Source: Cryptomeria japonica
Taxonomy: Eukaryota; Streptophyta; Pinopsida; Cupressales; Cupressaceae
Assembly (NCBI RefSeq): GCF_030272615.1
Contig: NC_081407.1
Span: forward strand, 262,680,574-262,744,573
Direction: 5' to 3'
Length of the DNA: 64,000 nt
Shown here: one piece after another, positions 36,722-47,249 of the stretch
Layout of the letters: each line of letters starts with the position of its first letter
Numbering within the stretch: position 1 is the first letter of the stretch
Program-made: the position numbers and the translations under genes
Notes under the pieces: model-generated
The model's database searches: none
The model's input: only the letters and a program-made list of their open reading frames with translations
What the model was told of the DNA's origin: nothing

Positions 36722-37768
36722 CAGTATAAACTTTTAAATCAAAAACATTTCCTTTTCGATATACTAAGCCATAATCTCCAGTGCCTTTTAAGTATCTGAA
36801 AATTCTTTTGATTGCCGTCATGTGTGTTTCCTTAGGATCTGTAGAAAATCTTGCAACAATACCTACTGCATGTGCTATATCTGGCCTGTTGTGAACAACA
36901 TATTGCAACTTTCCAATCATAGATCGGTAAAGTGTCTCATCAACAGATGTAGAATCATCATTCTTTGATAGTTTACAGTTGGTAGTCATAGGAGTACTTA
37001 TTGGTTTTGAATCCTCCATTCCAAATTTCTTCAAGATTTCCTTTATGTACTTGGATTGGGTAATGAAAATCTCATCTTTCATTTGCAGTATCTACAGACC
37101 TATAAAATATTTTATCTCACCGATTAATGACATCTCAAATTCTTTACTCATTTCATTTCCAAAGTTCTTGCATAGAGAGTCATTTCCACTAAAGATAATA
37201 TCATCAATAAATATGGCTGAGATCAGTATTCCATTTTCATCATTCTTCATGTACATATTGTTGTTTTCACTTGTTCTTATAAAACCAATTTTGATCAAAT
37301 ATGAGTGCAATCTCTCATACCATGCTCTAGGTGCTTGTTTCAGACCATATAAAGCTTTGTTCAATTTACATACCTGATCATTATTTTCTCCTTCAACAAA
37401 TCCTTCAGGTTGTTCAATGAAAACTTCTTCTTCTAATATACCATTCAGACATCCATTTGATATACCTTGAAATTCTTGTAAGTAGCATATGCTAACAATG
37501 TTCTTACTCCTTCAAGTCTTGCCACAGGTGCAAAAGTCTCACCATAATCAATTCCTTCTTCTTGGGCATAACCTTTGCAAACTAGTCTTGCTTTATTCTG
37601 AATGACCTCACCTTTTTCATTTAGCTTGTTTTTGAAGATCCACTTTGTACCGATTACATTTTTGTCCTTCGGTCTTGGGACCAGTGTCCATGTGTCATTC
37701 TTCTTGATTTGATCAATCTCTTCTGTCATAGCATTTATCCAATCTTCACTGTTAAATGCCTTTTTCAC
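36633..37768 (-). pseudogene. Copia reverse transcriptase
   Basis: Piece 37768-37445 starts the RT ([42 protein letters not shown]). Piece 37364-37092 has LYGLKQAPRAWYERL and FIDDIIFSG (the active-site variant F-I-D-D). Piece 37082-36633 continues with EDSKPISTPMTTNCKLSK, RPDIAHAVGIVARF and FRYLKGTGDYGL. Stops separate the pieces. Confidence 0.9.
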
Positions 37769-37961
37769 TATTCTCGGTTCAAATTCAGATATTAGACATG
37801 TGTTCTATCTCAGTTTGTTCCTTGTCATCACTGGCTCATTCTTATCTCCTATAATCTGACTTGGTGCATGATTCCTTCTGACATACTTGGCTAATACAGG
37901 CTTGGTAGGCTTTGTATGATCTTCTTCATCACTCGATAACTGGATATTCTCTTCATTTTCT

Positions 37962-39207
37962 TCAGCAGTCTTCTCGGTTGAACATAGATCCTTCATAATC
38001 TTCTAGTTCTTTGGAGTTTCTTTCATCATTTCTTTCTGCAAATTCATCAATTTTCACATTTGCACTTTCTACTATTTTGTTAGATGATTTGATCAGACTT
38101 TTAAATGCTTTGCTTCTAGAAGAATAACCTAGAAATGTTCCTTCTTCACTTTTCTGATCAAACTTACCATTTATATCATATTTGTGAACATAGCATCTAC
38201 TCCCAAAGATTTTAAAATAACTTACATTAGGTTTCTTGTCATACCAGATTTCATAAGGTGTCTTCAAAGTTCCTTTCTTTAGCTATACTCGGTTCAGGGT
38301 GTAAACTATTGTGCTTATTGCTTCTCTCCAAAATGTTTGTGGAACTTTCTTTTCAATCATCAAGGTTTTGGCACAATCCACAATAGATCTGTTCCTTCTC
38401 TCAGCTATCCCATTCTGCTGTGGAGCTCTTTGTTAGGGTTTCAAGCAGATCCAAAGCAAATATGAACTAACAATTATATGCAGATTTAAATACAAAAGAT
38501 AAAGAAATAAAACAAGACACAAATAACACAGAGATTTAACGTGGTTCACCTAGAATGGGTTACGTCCACCATACACAGCCGTCCAATCTTTCTTATTATC
38601 CAGCAAAAATAGTACATCAACCTTACAATGTCTTAAGCATCCCAGCTGCTTATAACATGCATTTTTAGGGCAACAAACAAAGTTGGCCTTTTTAGGGTTT
38701 TATTACAATGTCGGTTTTCATCAACGAAAAATGGAAAAAATAAAATAAAGATAAATTCTTGGGGGCTGCCGCTCCCGAACCCCTGCCTGGCCCTCGACCT
38801 CGACGAGGATACGTGCTGAGTGTATAGTACTTTGCTAATCAGTTGCCACATTTCAACACTATTGGTGCAGAGACTTGTCTTTTTATACCATGATCATTGC
38901 AAAATAAGTTGAACTCATCAGAAGTAAACTCTCCTCCTCTATCTGATTTGAGACATTTTAGTTGTCTTCCTATTTCATTTTCAACTCTAGCCTTGTACCA
39001 TTTAAACATTTGAAAAGCTTCTAATTTTTCTTTTAAAAACATTACTGACATCATCCTTGAGTAATCATCCAAAAATAATATGAAATATTTATCACCATAA
39101 TAACTCTGAACTTTCATAGGACCACAAAGATCAGTATGCACAAGATCTAAAATTCCCTTAGAAGTGTAGGACTTACTTGTAAAGCTTGATCTTGTCATCT
39201 TACCCAT
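37962..39207 (-). pseudogene. Copia integrase, split by a solo LTR
   Basis: Piece 1 (39207-38859) has GILDLVHTDLCGPM (first Asp), FLDDYSRM and LKSDRGGEFTSDEF (second Asp), ending RQVSAPI. After the solo LTR (38431-38858) the frame resumes as APQQNGIAERRN (catalytic Glu), then MKTPYEIWYDKKPNVSYFKI and the C-terminal FLGYSSRSKAFK. The three catalytic acids are still encoded, but the domain is broken by the insert and by stops. Confidence 0.88.
38431..38858 (-). repeat. Solo LTR, 428 bp, duplication CTCTT/CTATT
   Basis: Plus-strand ends TGTTAGGGTTTC...CATTTCAACA, flanked by CTCTT (38426-38430) and CTATT (38859-38863). Removing it and one duplication restores SAPI-APQQNG in the copia integrase, which validates the ends. 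It holds AGATTTAACGTGGTTCACC, typical of one class of plant LTRs, and a locally GC-rich patch near 38765-38810. Confidence 0.85.
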
Positions 39208-39492
39208 CTGGCATCATCGACACATAGCATTCTCAGGTTTTTCAAGACTCGGTAGACCTCTTACTTGGTGCTTCTTACTTATTTTGATCATATTATCAAA
39301 ATTAACATGACAAAACCTTTTATGCCATAACCAGGTATCATCTATCCTTGCATATAGACATTTATTTCGGGTTGAGTCAAGATGAAATGTATTACCTCTT
39401 GTTTTTGTCTCGGTAGCAGCTAACTTTCCATGCTTGTCATGAACTTTGACAATTCCTTTTTCAAACTCTATTCAGTAACCTGTGTTGTTTAG

Positions 39493-40359
39493 CTATGCTA
39501 CACTCAACAAATTGTATTTCAAACCTTCAACCCAATAAACATCATTACATTTAGCATTGTCAAGAAGTATTATGGATCCTTTACCTCTTACCGGACATGG
39601 TGCATCATTACCAAATCTTACATAGCCTCCATCATAATCATCTAATTTAATAAACTTGTGTTTATCACTTGTCATGTGATGTGAGCAACCACTATCTATG
39701 ATCCATGAATCATTAGTATTTATATGAGATATTAAAGATTTTTCTTCATACCTTTCTTCATCTGATCCATCTTTGATATCCACATAAACAACTTCCTCTA
39801 TATCAATTTCATCTAATTTATCGTCATTAGATTCCTCATTAGCTATTAGGCATGTCTTTTTATCTCTTCTCCTGAAGTCTTGATGTCCTCTGTAATGATT
39901 ATCTTTCTGTCTGTCATCTTGGTAATCTCTCTTTTCACTAGATTCTTTGTCAGGATAGTTAGAAGCCATATGTCCTATCTTATCACAATTGAAACATTTT
40001 AAAGGTAGCTTTCCTTTATACTTACCTTTTCCTCTCAGTAGCCTTCTGGCTAATAGTGCTTCAAACTCTTCTTGCTTTCTAATTTCCTCATACAGTTTGT
40101 GTACCTCCTCCATGTTTTTGCGAAATCTTTCACTTGCTCCACTGTGATTCCCTTCAGAGTACTTATACTTTCTATCATTGTAATCATCAGTTTCATCAAT
40201 ATGAAAAGAACTAAATGCAGATTCAACTTTATTTACCGATGACCCACTGTTATCAAAGTTACTTAACTCAAATGAATGTAGCTTACCAATAGTAGCATCT
40301 AAAGAAATTGGCATATTGGGTGCAAACCTCAATTCATTGATTGCAGAGACTCGGATTAC
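39493..40359 (-). pseudogene. Copia gag C-terminus and aspartic protease
   Basis: The 294-residue frame resumes the gag as YVIRVSAINELRFAPNM. A basic region carries CFNCDKIGHMASNY, a CCHC knuckle whose last Cys is Tyr. After an acidic linker comes the protease with WIIDSGCSHHMTSD (D-S-G active site). The first few residues (MIIAA) are insert sequence. Gag packages RNA; the protease cleaves the polyprotein. The pol frame continues, broken, into integrase. Confidence 0.88.
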
Positions 40360-40689
40360 ATAGGCAGCTATTATCACTGATTAAAAATGGGCTTTTCTTT
40401 TCCCATGATTGGCTATGGTTTGTTGAAATTTTGAATAGGGTGCAGTTTCAAATGCTTCAGCTTTGATCTAGACCTCAAGGGTTTAAGGGTTTTTGATTTT
40501 AGATCCTCTTGTGTTTGTTTTAAACCCTCTGGTTTCTAATCTTTCGTTACTTTATTCACTTAAGTAATGGGTCATGGGGTCATAGGAAGTGCTCCCCCTT
40601 GTTGTTTGCCTAGGCAGTCATGTTAATTAATCAAAAAATTTATGCCTCATATGTTTTTCTCCTAAAGTTGTCGGGCCCAGTAACTAGTG

Positions 40690-41760
40690 CGCATCTCGTG
40701 GGTGGATCCACGGCTCACATTATTTCACTAGGCGAAGTTGCGCATAATTTAAAACCACCGAAGTTGCAAAAATGATGTGGCATGCCACATAGACGGTCTA
40801 GCTGGTTGATGATAGCAAGTAAAATGGCGGCACACGGCATAAGTTACAACAGTCAGTGGGTCAGGATCAAAGGATAAAAGGCGGGCCCCAGAGGTGAGTC
40901 AGGTTGCAGTCGGGAGATGACCTGGCTGTTACAGCTGTCAAAAGCTTGTTGGGACCCAGTGGCTTTCTCTCAGCAAATAAAAAGGTGACAAGTCAGCTCT
41001 AAAGGTGATTGGATGCCAGGTGTTCACAGTGAGTCAGCGGGCCCACCCCTCCCGAAAGCATTTTCAGAAGGTTAAATGACGATCAACTTAAAAGATGATC
41101 TAATGACCCGCGCTATTTCGCAAGGGTAAGATGCTCGTTCTTTATACCCCGTGAAATAGCGAGAGTGAATGAGAGCCGTCCACGTGTCGTGACAGATAAC
41201 CTGGAGGATACATCTGTCAAGAATAAATTGAGGCCCCATGGTTTTCTTTTGGCGTATAACAAAGTGACAAGTTAGCTCTGAAGGTGACTGGATGCCAGGT
41301 GTTCACAGTGAGTTAGTGGGCCCACCCCTCCCGAAATCCTTTTCCGACGGTTAAATGTGGATCAACTTAAAAGATGATTTGACGGCCTGCGCTATTTTGC
41401 GAGGGTAAGATGCTTGTTCTTTATACCCCATGAAATAGCGAGAGTGAATGAGAGCCATCCACGTGTCCGGTGACATGTGGTCTAAGAAGAAAGTTGTGGG
41501 CCCGCCAAAGTGGAACCGGTGGTATAGAAGAAAGACATGCAGCCAACGCTAAGTCAAATGTGAAGGAAATTTCAAGGCCAATAGTTGGGCGCCACGTGGT
41601 ATCATATAGCCAATAGAGAAGCGGGACCCAGTGCGGAGCCAAAGTTGTTAGTTAATCTAATGCTCGATCAAGTTTCTTTTGATTGGACGGTCGACGCTAT
41701 TTCGTAAGACCAAGTTGCCCGATAGTTATGCTTCATGAAGTTGTGAAAGAGAAAAATGAA
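40690..41760 (+). repeat. Degenerate tandem array with conserved hairpin, upstream of ORF-B
   Basis: Three to four related units lie upstream of ORF-B. The two best (starting about 40905 and 41184, offset 279) each end with an inverted repeat: CGCTATTTCGC (41111-41121) with GTGAAATAGCG (41151-41161), and CGCTATTTTGC (41390-41400) with ATGAAATAGCG (41430-41440). The loops contain TTTATACCCC. A diverged third unit has CGCTATTTCGTAAG at 41695, and a weaker one lies near 40718. They could be promoter or enhancer modules of the unit; that is inference. Confidence 0.75.
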
Positions 41761-42121
41761 ACACTTGCAGGAACGTTGTGACCTGTTGGAGCGAAAAATA
41801 TGAATTCTCGTATGAATTCAATTTTGAAGGGACGGCCGAAGCATGTGAAATCAATGTTGTAGTTAAGGCCCTGAGTACAATATTTGATTTCCTATCAACC
41901 AGGTGAAGATATCTTTTAAAGAATTTTGTAGAGGAGCGGATGCAAAGCTATTTTCTTTAGGTACAGAGCAAGTCAGTTCAGTTGCAAAGCAAATTCCTTC
42001 AAGACAAAAGCAGGTTTTCTCGTATTCTTGTGTAGCAGTTCCTGTGTGGTGTGTTTTAGATAAGATAATTGATTTGTTACAGGATTGTCTACGAGTGGTA
42101 TTCATTTCTTACGTTTTCTAA

Positions 42122-45100
42122 ATGGCTCCTAAAAGAGAATTTTCTGGAAAAGTTAACTATTCAGAAAGGAGTGTTTGTGATGATTTTTTAGAACAGTTGA
42201 CGTTGTCAACTAATCAGGCGTCAAAGGAAAAAGAATTAGTGCCCAAGGCTCCTCGTTTAAAGATAGGAGAAGGACTATATGACAAGGGTAACTGGTTGAG
42301 ACACCCACAGGTTGGATTGTCTGGGTTGGGGTTGTTTAAAATTGGATTTGGAATGAGAAATTCTCTGGCCCCGCAAAATAGTATTTGGGAATTAGATGTT
42401 GGGAAACTAGTAGTCCCAGGGGTATTTATGGACATAGATCTGTTGACCCAAATTGCGCTCAACTATGATCCAGTCATAAGAAGCATTCGGGATATAAATG
42501 GGAAAACCCTTGTTGAGATTAATGCTGAAGAATTCAGGAAAGCTTTTGGGCTTAATGAGTTCACCAATTTTCTAGAATCTATAAATTTCACATCATTAGC
42601 CCAAATTTACAGTGCACAGAGGAGTCATCTCAGGAACGGGCCTCTCAAGGAGTTTTTTGTGAAGATAGGAGGGTTAACAGTTGTAGGACCCAACACACAA
42701 GAGCCCTTTTCATTAAGTATGTTCACCCTGAGGGCTAAAGGAATGTATTGGGCACTTTGCCAAGTTTTGGGAGAAGATGCTGAAGCAAATATGCCAAATC
42801 ATTACCTGTTAATGATTGCTCAGATTTTGAATCCTTCTCTTGCAATTACATTTGATTATGCCTCTTTCATTGCTGATGTTATTCATGGAGGGTTAACAAG
42901 AATCAAGAATGGAAAGGTGGATAGGCCTTTCGGATGGTACTCACTCCTGATGCATCTTTTTCTCTTCAAAGGTGGTGATTACTTTGTCAGTGGACTAGAC
43001 CTTGTTAAGGAGAAAGAAGGAGAAAAAATGCCGGTACAATTATGGAGTATTGTGTTGTCATGGGATAGAGAGGATTCTAGTTTTTTTAAGTTTGATAAAT
43101 ATTTTGCATCCAAGATAAGGACTCTCCTCTGCTCTGAGAACCCAAGAATCTCCAAAGTTCTTCTGGAATTCATAAGACCAAAAGAATTCACAGAGAACAT
43201 AAAAATTGTTCATAATTGGGGTGACATTTACTTGTATCCAGTCTTAATAGTTTTCAGAGTGTTTGGTTTCAGAGGCACCCCATTTTTGCTACCTTACCAG
43301 GTCCCTCTCAAAGTGGGAATTGCAGAGATCCTTAGACAAATTAGTGGTTTACAAGAGGCAGAGTTGACAAGCAGGGGTAAAGGGACTATTTTCCCTGCAG
43401 CTACCATAGCCCACCAATTTGTAATAACAAAGGGAGGTTGGAATTGCTTTGAGGATTTCCTCAAGCCTTATCATTTGTCCACTGCAGTGTCCAAGTGTGC
43501 TGATCCAGAAGACTTCTTCAATGGTATGTTTAGAAAGAAGGCAACATGTAGAGGTAGGCCTCATCAATTCCAGTTTCCTGAAGACCTCATCAGAAATGAG
43601 TTTGATCTAGATGAGAAGGAGTTGAGGAAAGAGAAGTGGGTGGCTTATAAGAAATCCTTGGATTTTGTGCATCAGCTTGATGCCAGCTATGACCCATTGT
43701 CTAGCTTTTTCCCTCTGGAGGAGAAAATAAAGTTTTTAATTGTTTGCTTTGAAGATGTGATGCAGACCCTGAAGGAGAAGAGGGAATCTGTAATCAAAAG
43801 CAACCCTGAAAAGGTGAGAATGATCTTAAGTAGGTCAGCTTCTAGCAAAGTAATCCCTCCTGGTGATTATATGTTGCATAAGAAATCTAGTTATAGTGTG
43901 CTGATGCCTACAACAAGGGAGCCCTCTACCTCCAAAGGAAAGAGGAAGATACAAGATGTCATTGACATCCAAGAAAGCCCAAAGAAGCAAAGGGTGGGGA
44001 AAGAAGTACAATCAGATACACCTTTGTATTCCCCATCCCAATCCCCTATCCATATAGGAAATGAGCAAGCAGCAGTTGAGCAACTCCTACAGTTAGGTAG
44101 TCTAGGGGAAATTGCCTACACTTATGATGAAGTGGAGGAAGGAATGCCAGAAGAACCCATTGCTGCTGAAATGGATATCACTACCACTAAACTCAAAGGC
44201 CAGGAGTGGGATCTTGAGATAAAGCAGGCAAGTAATGCCTTCTTAGCTGATAACAATTTTGTCATATCAGAAGCATTTATGCAGTTTATATGGAAACAAC
44301 ACATAGATAAATATAATGCTAGATGTGAAAAGAGAAAGGCTGAGTAGCCCAATAAAGATCCAGCCTTGGTAGAAGAGGAAATAAAGCAAGAGATGATGGA
44401 AGAATTCAAAACCATCACCCCTGAGCAGGGAAGAGATATGGTAGCACAAGATGGAGTGTTTATTTTACCCAAATGGGATATAGCAGATGCCCTGGTACTA
44501 GATGCAGTGAGAAAAGAGACTAAACCCATGGAGGGGATTACTTTCAATAAGGACAATGCTGCACTCATCATGTGGTTTCTCAAGAGAAATGAGAATAAGA
44601 AAAGCAAAGACACCCAAGGGTCAAGTTACCTTGGTGGGATGATGGTGAAGAGAGTGCAGAGTACAGGGGTAGTGGAAGCTGCTAGCACTGTGTTAGAGAC
44701 TGCAAAATTTAGTGTTGCAGTAGTAGAGAAGGAAGCCAAAGAGAAAGAGGCCCTCCAAGTCAAGTTGGAAATAGTTTTGAAGGCCTATAACAATGCCAAG
44801 GAGGAGGTAAGAGGTAAGGATAGCATCATTGCCAAGCTGCAGAGCCAGTTGACTGGACAATACCATCAAGGTGAGTCTTCAACACTAATGATCTCCTCTT
44901 CTCCTGCAAGACCTCCACCTACTAGCCCTATCATTGAGTTTCCACCATCTCCAGCATCCTCTAGCTCTCAAATGGTTGAAATTACTCCTCAAGAATTAGA
45001 AAACTTGAAACAGGCTCAGGCCTTATATGCAAACAAGTATGAGGAGAGAGTAAGAGCTACAATTTCCAGTTTTGCAGATACAATAAATGCCTCATTGCTC

Positions 45101-45763
45101 TACAACAATGTAGGTAAAATTATGGATATATGGAATGAGCTCAGGAGAGACAAGGCCATTTTGACACCTATTTTTGACAAATGGAGGCCTAGGGAGCAAG
45201 ATTTAGAGTTTATGTGTATATCTTGCGATGAAGCAAGGGCCAATCCCATCATTAAATCCACTTTTGATGTCGCTAAAGTCTTAGTACAATTAGCAGCAAA
45301 AGTGGATAATGTTGATAGGAAGGTAAATTTGTGCAAAAAGGAGTACACTGATCAAGTTTTTGAGTTGCTCCTAGGAGTTTTTGCTAGCCCGGATCAATTA
45401 AAGGACAAACAAATGTGGCTTAAGGAGATAGAAGCTAAATTGTCAGCAAGAGTGAAAGGAATTATTGATCTAGATGATGCTTCTTTCTTTGTTTTGACAA
45501 TACAAGAGATAGAGAAAATTAAGTCACATTATGGTTTTCTTAATTTAGAAGTCAACAAAATGAGAAATTCTTAGAAAAGGTTGACTAAAACTAAGGATAA
45601 AGTGATTAATTTCTCATGGCTGATAGAAGAGGTGTATGATGAGTGGACAACTAAATATGCCACCCATGATCCAGAATAGTTGGAAAGCACCCCTGAAAAG
45701 GTAGAAGAGGTTGCAACCGAACAACCTGTTGAAGAAACTGCAGAGGCCAAAAAGAGATTGTAA
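42122..45763 (+). CDS. ORF-B, unrecognised 1,213-codon protein with three in-frame TAGs
   Basis: One frame runs from ATG 42122 (MAPKREFSGKVNYSERS) to TAA 45761, broken only by TAG at 44345, 45572 and 45677. There are no frameshifts, which is far better preserved than neighbouring ORFs. Regions: residues about 1-200 are globular with NGKTLVEINAEEFRKAFGL; 200-300 are helical (FIADVIHGGLTRIKNGK); 300-560 start MPVQLW; about 595-625 is a basic patch (GKRK, PKKQR) that could be a nuclear signal. After the first TAG: EEFKTITPEQGRDMVAQDG, a coiled coil (about 860-900), a Pro/Ser linker, and a helical C-terminus. I recognise no catalytic motif. It distantly resembles plant transposon-associated 'mobile' proteins, as inference. 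It may be expressed in part, or be a young pseudogene. Confidence 0.6.
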
Positions 45764-46698
45764 CTGCTTTTACGAAAAGCTTGTAACCTCTTTATTTTGA
45801 AAGAAATGATTGTAACAAACTCTCCTCGAGAAGTCTGAAGCTTTGTGCATCCATGTTATTATAAATGGATACTAGGACTAGAGGAAAAAGGATCGCAAAG
45901 AATTGTAAGAAAGCGCTGCAGAAATTTATCTGAGCTTTTCTAAGTCTTATGGAGAATATTCAAAAACTTCTTGTAATATTTCTTGAACTAAATATCAATA
46001 TACAGACCATCGGTTTTGAGTGAAGCTTTGTGTTGTCTTCAAGTGTGTTTACAATTTGTTTACTATTTTCATTTTGAATAATCCAGGGTTGTTCTATTTG
46101 AATGGAATTGCAAAGCAATTTTAGTAGAAGTGTTCGTTAGCTTTTCTCTTTAGGAGGGAAATTAAAGATGCGGGGATCACTCATACCAGTAAACTCTTTG
46201 GAAGAGACTTTGAATTTTGATGATCATAGCTTAATTTGGAATGCATAAATTCTTGTAGGTGTCAAGCATATACAAGGATTAATAGAAACCAAGCCAACAG
46301 GACACATAAAGATGTTTTGTTTGAGGAGTATTATCTGAGTTTAGATGACTCTGTGACCTTGGATAAGGCACTGGTATTGATTGAAGTTGTTTATTGCATG
46401 TTTTGTTGATCAAAATGCTGAATTTAAGTATAATTTTCACTCTTTGTTTTCAGTTGATTTCAAGGTGAATAGATCGACTGGTTTTCTAGACTGGTTTGCT
46501 GTGGGTTTATGTTTGAAAGTGTGAATTCAATTCACAAAGGTATACCCACCTGGGCTCTGAGTAAGTCTGAAGTGTAGAAGGTTCAATCAAACCTTGTCAT
46601 ATGTTGTCTTGAGAATTTCCTTATCTTTGATGTCTCTTCTGCATCGAGTTTAATCATATTATTTTAAGGATGTTAAAGGGAATCAGATTTTGAAGACA
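45764..46698 (+). other. 3' region of ORF-B unit copy 1
   Basis: No further coding signal. The segment near 46545 (GGTATACCCACCTGGGCTCT) is shared with the end of copy 2 near 50170, which marks this as part of the mobile unit and not of the flanking copia. Confidence 0.5.
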
Positions 46699-47235
46699 AC
46701 AGGTAGGTAGAAGGGTTCTCAGCATCTTACTTGTTACATCCTTTTCTTCAATAGTTCCTCCTGCTCCTTTGATTTGATTTACAATCTCCTTTAGTCTTGT
46801 ACTATACTGGGTTATGTTCTCACCTTCATTCATCCTCATAGATTCAAGTTGTTCTCTTAGACTATCCACTTTTTCTCTTTGAACATGTTCATCTCCACCA
46901 TACACAGATATGAGCTTAGTCCACATTGCCTTTGCATCAATACATCCTTCTAGATCATTAAACTCCGAGTCAGTCAATGCAGATGTTATTTCAATCATTG
47001 CTTGAATATGTTCTTACTTTGCCTTTATCTCTTCCATTGTCAATGGATTGGTGCTCGGTGTGATGAAATCATTTTCCAGATAATAGACAACATATTCTCC
47101 AATTCCTGATAGATGTAGCTTCATCCTTTTCTGCCATGTAGAGAAACTTGACTTATTCAGCTTCGATGCATCCCTCTTATACATCTTTTGGATCTTTAAC
47201 TCAAGTGCCTTTAAACTTTTCTTACGGAGTCCAAA
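46699..47235 (-). pseudogene. Copia gag, N-terminal part
   Basis: Frames 47289-47014 and 46998-46654 (minus), separated by a TAA, read KLNKSSFSTWQKRMKLHLSG (UBN2/copia gag start), then ALTDSEFNDLEGCIDAKAMW, YGGDEHVQREKVDSLREQLE and SKMLRTLLP. The reading is cut at LLP by the ORF-B unit and resumes at 40359. The last residues of the open frame (CCLQNLIPF) are insert sequence. Confidence 0.85.
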
Positions 47236-47247
47236 GCTCTGATACCA
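47236..47247 (-). other. Primer binding site, tRNA-iMet type
   Basis: A perfect TGGTATCAGAGC on the minus strand, two bases inside the 5' LTR. Confidence 0.9.
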
Positions 47248-47249
47248 AT

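Larger units (their letters stand above)
40365..46698 (+). mobile_element. ORF-B unit copy 1 (6.3 kb), inserted in copia gag
   Basis: This segment interrupts the copia gag between LLPT and YVIRV. Flanks share AGG exactly, or ATAGG/ACAGG as 5 bp with one change. It has a 1.75-kb 5' region with a degenerate tandem hairpin array (40690-41760), one long ORF (42122-45763) and a 3' region of about 0.93 kb. There are no LTRs, no obvious terminal inverted repeats, no poly(A) tail and no known transposase or RT. A paralogous unit occurs at about 30520-50290. Confidence 0.6.

Noticed and set aside
38760-38815. GC-rich patch as a CpG island or promoter
   Set aside because: It is inside a 428-bp solo LTR with defined ends; no gene starts nearby.
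41588-41605. Possible primer site (GTGGTATCATATAGCC) upstream of ORF-B
   Set aside because: Only the first eight bases fit the tRNA-iMet complement and no LTR precedes it.
41421-41642. 73-codon minus-strand ORF
   Set aside because: Lies in the tandem hairpin array upstream of ORF-B; the frame is not kept between array units.
44122-44613. 163-codon minus-strand ORF
   Set aside because: Antisense of ORF-B spanning its first TAG; hydrophobic composition is explained by the opposite strand.
40365-46698. Helitron or Mutator capture as explanation of the ORF-B unit
   Set aside because: No CTRR-hairpin end, A/T insertion site, long inverted repeats or 9-bp duplication could be found.
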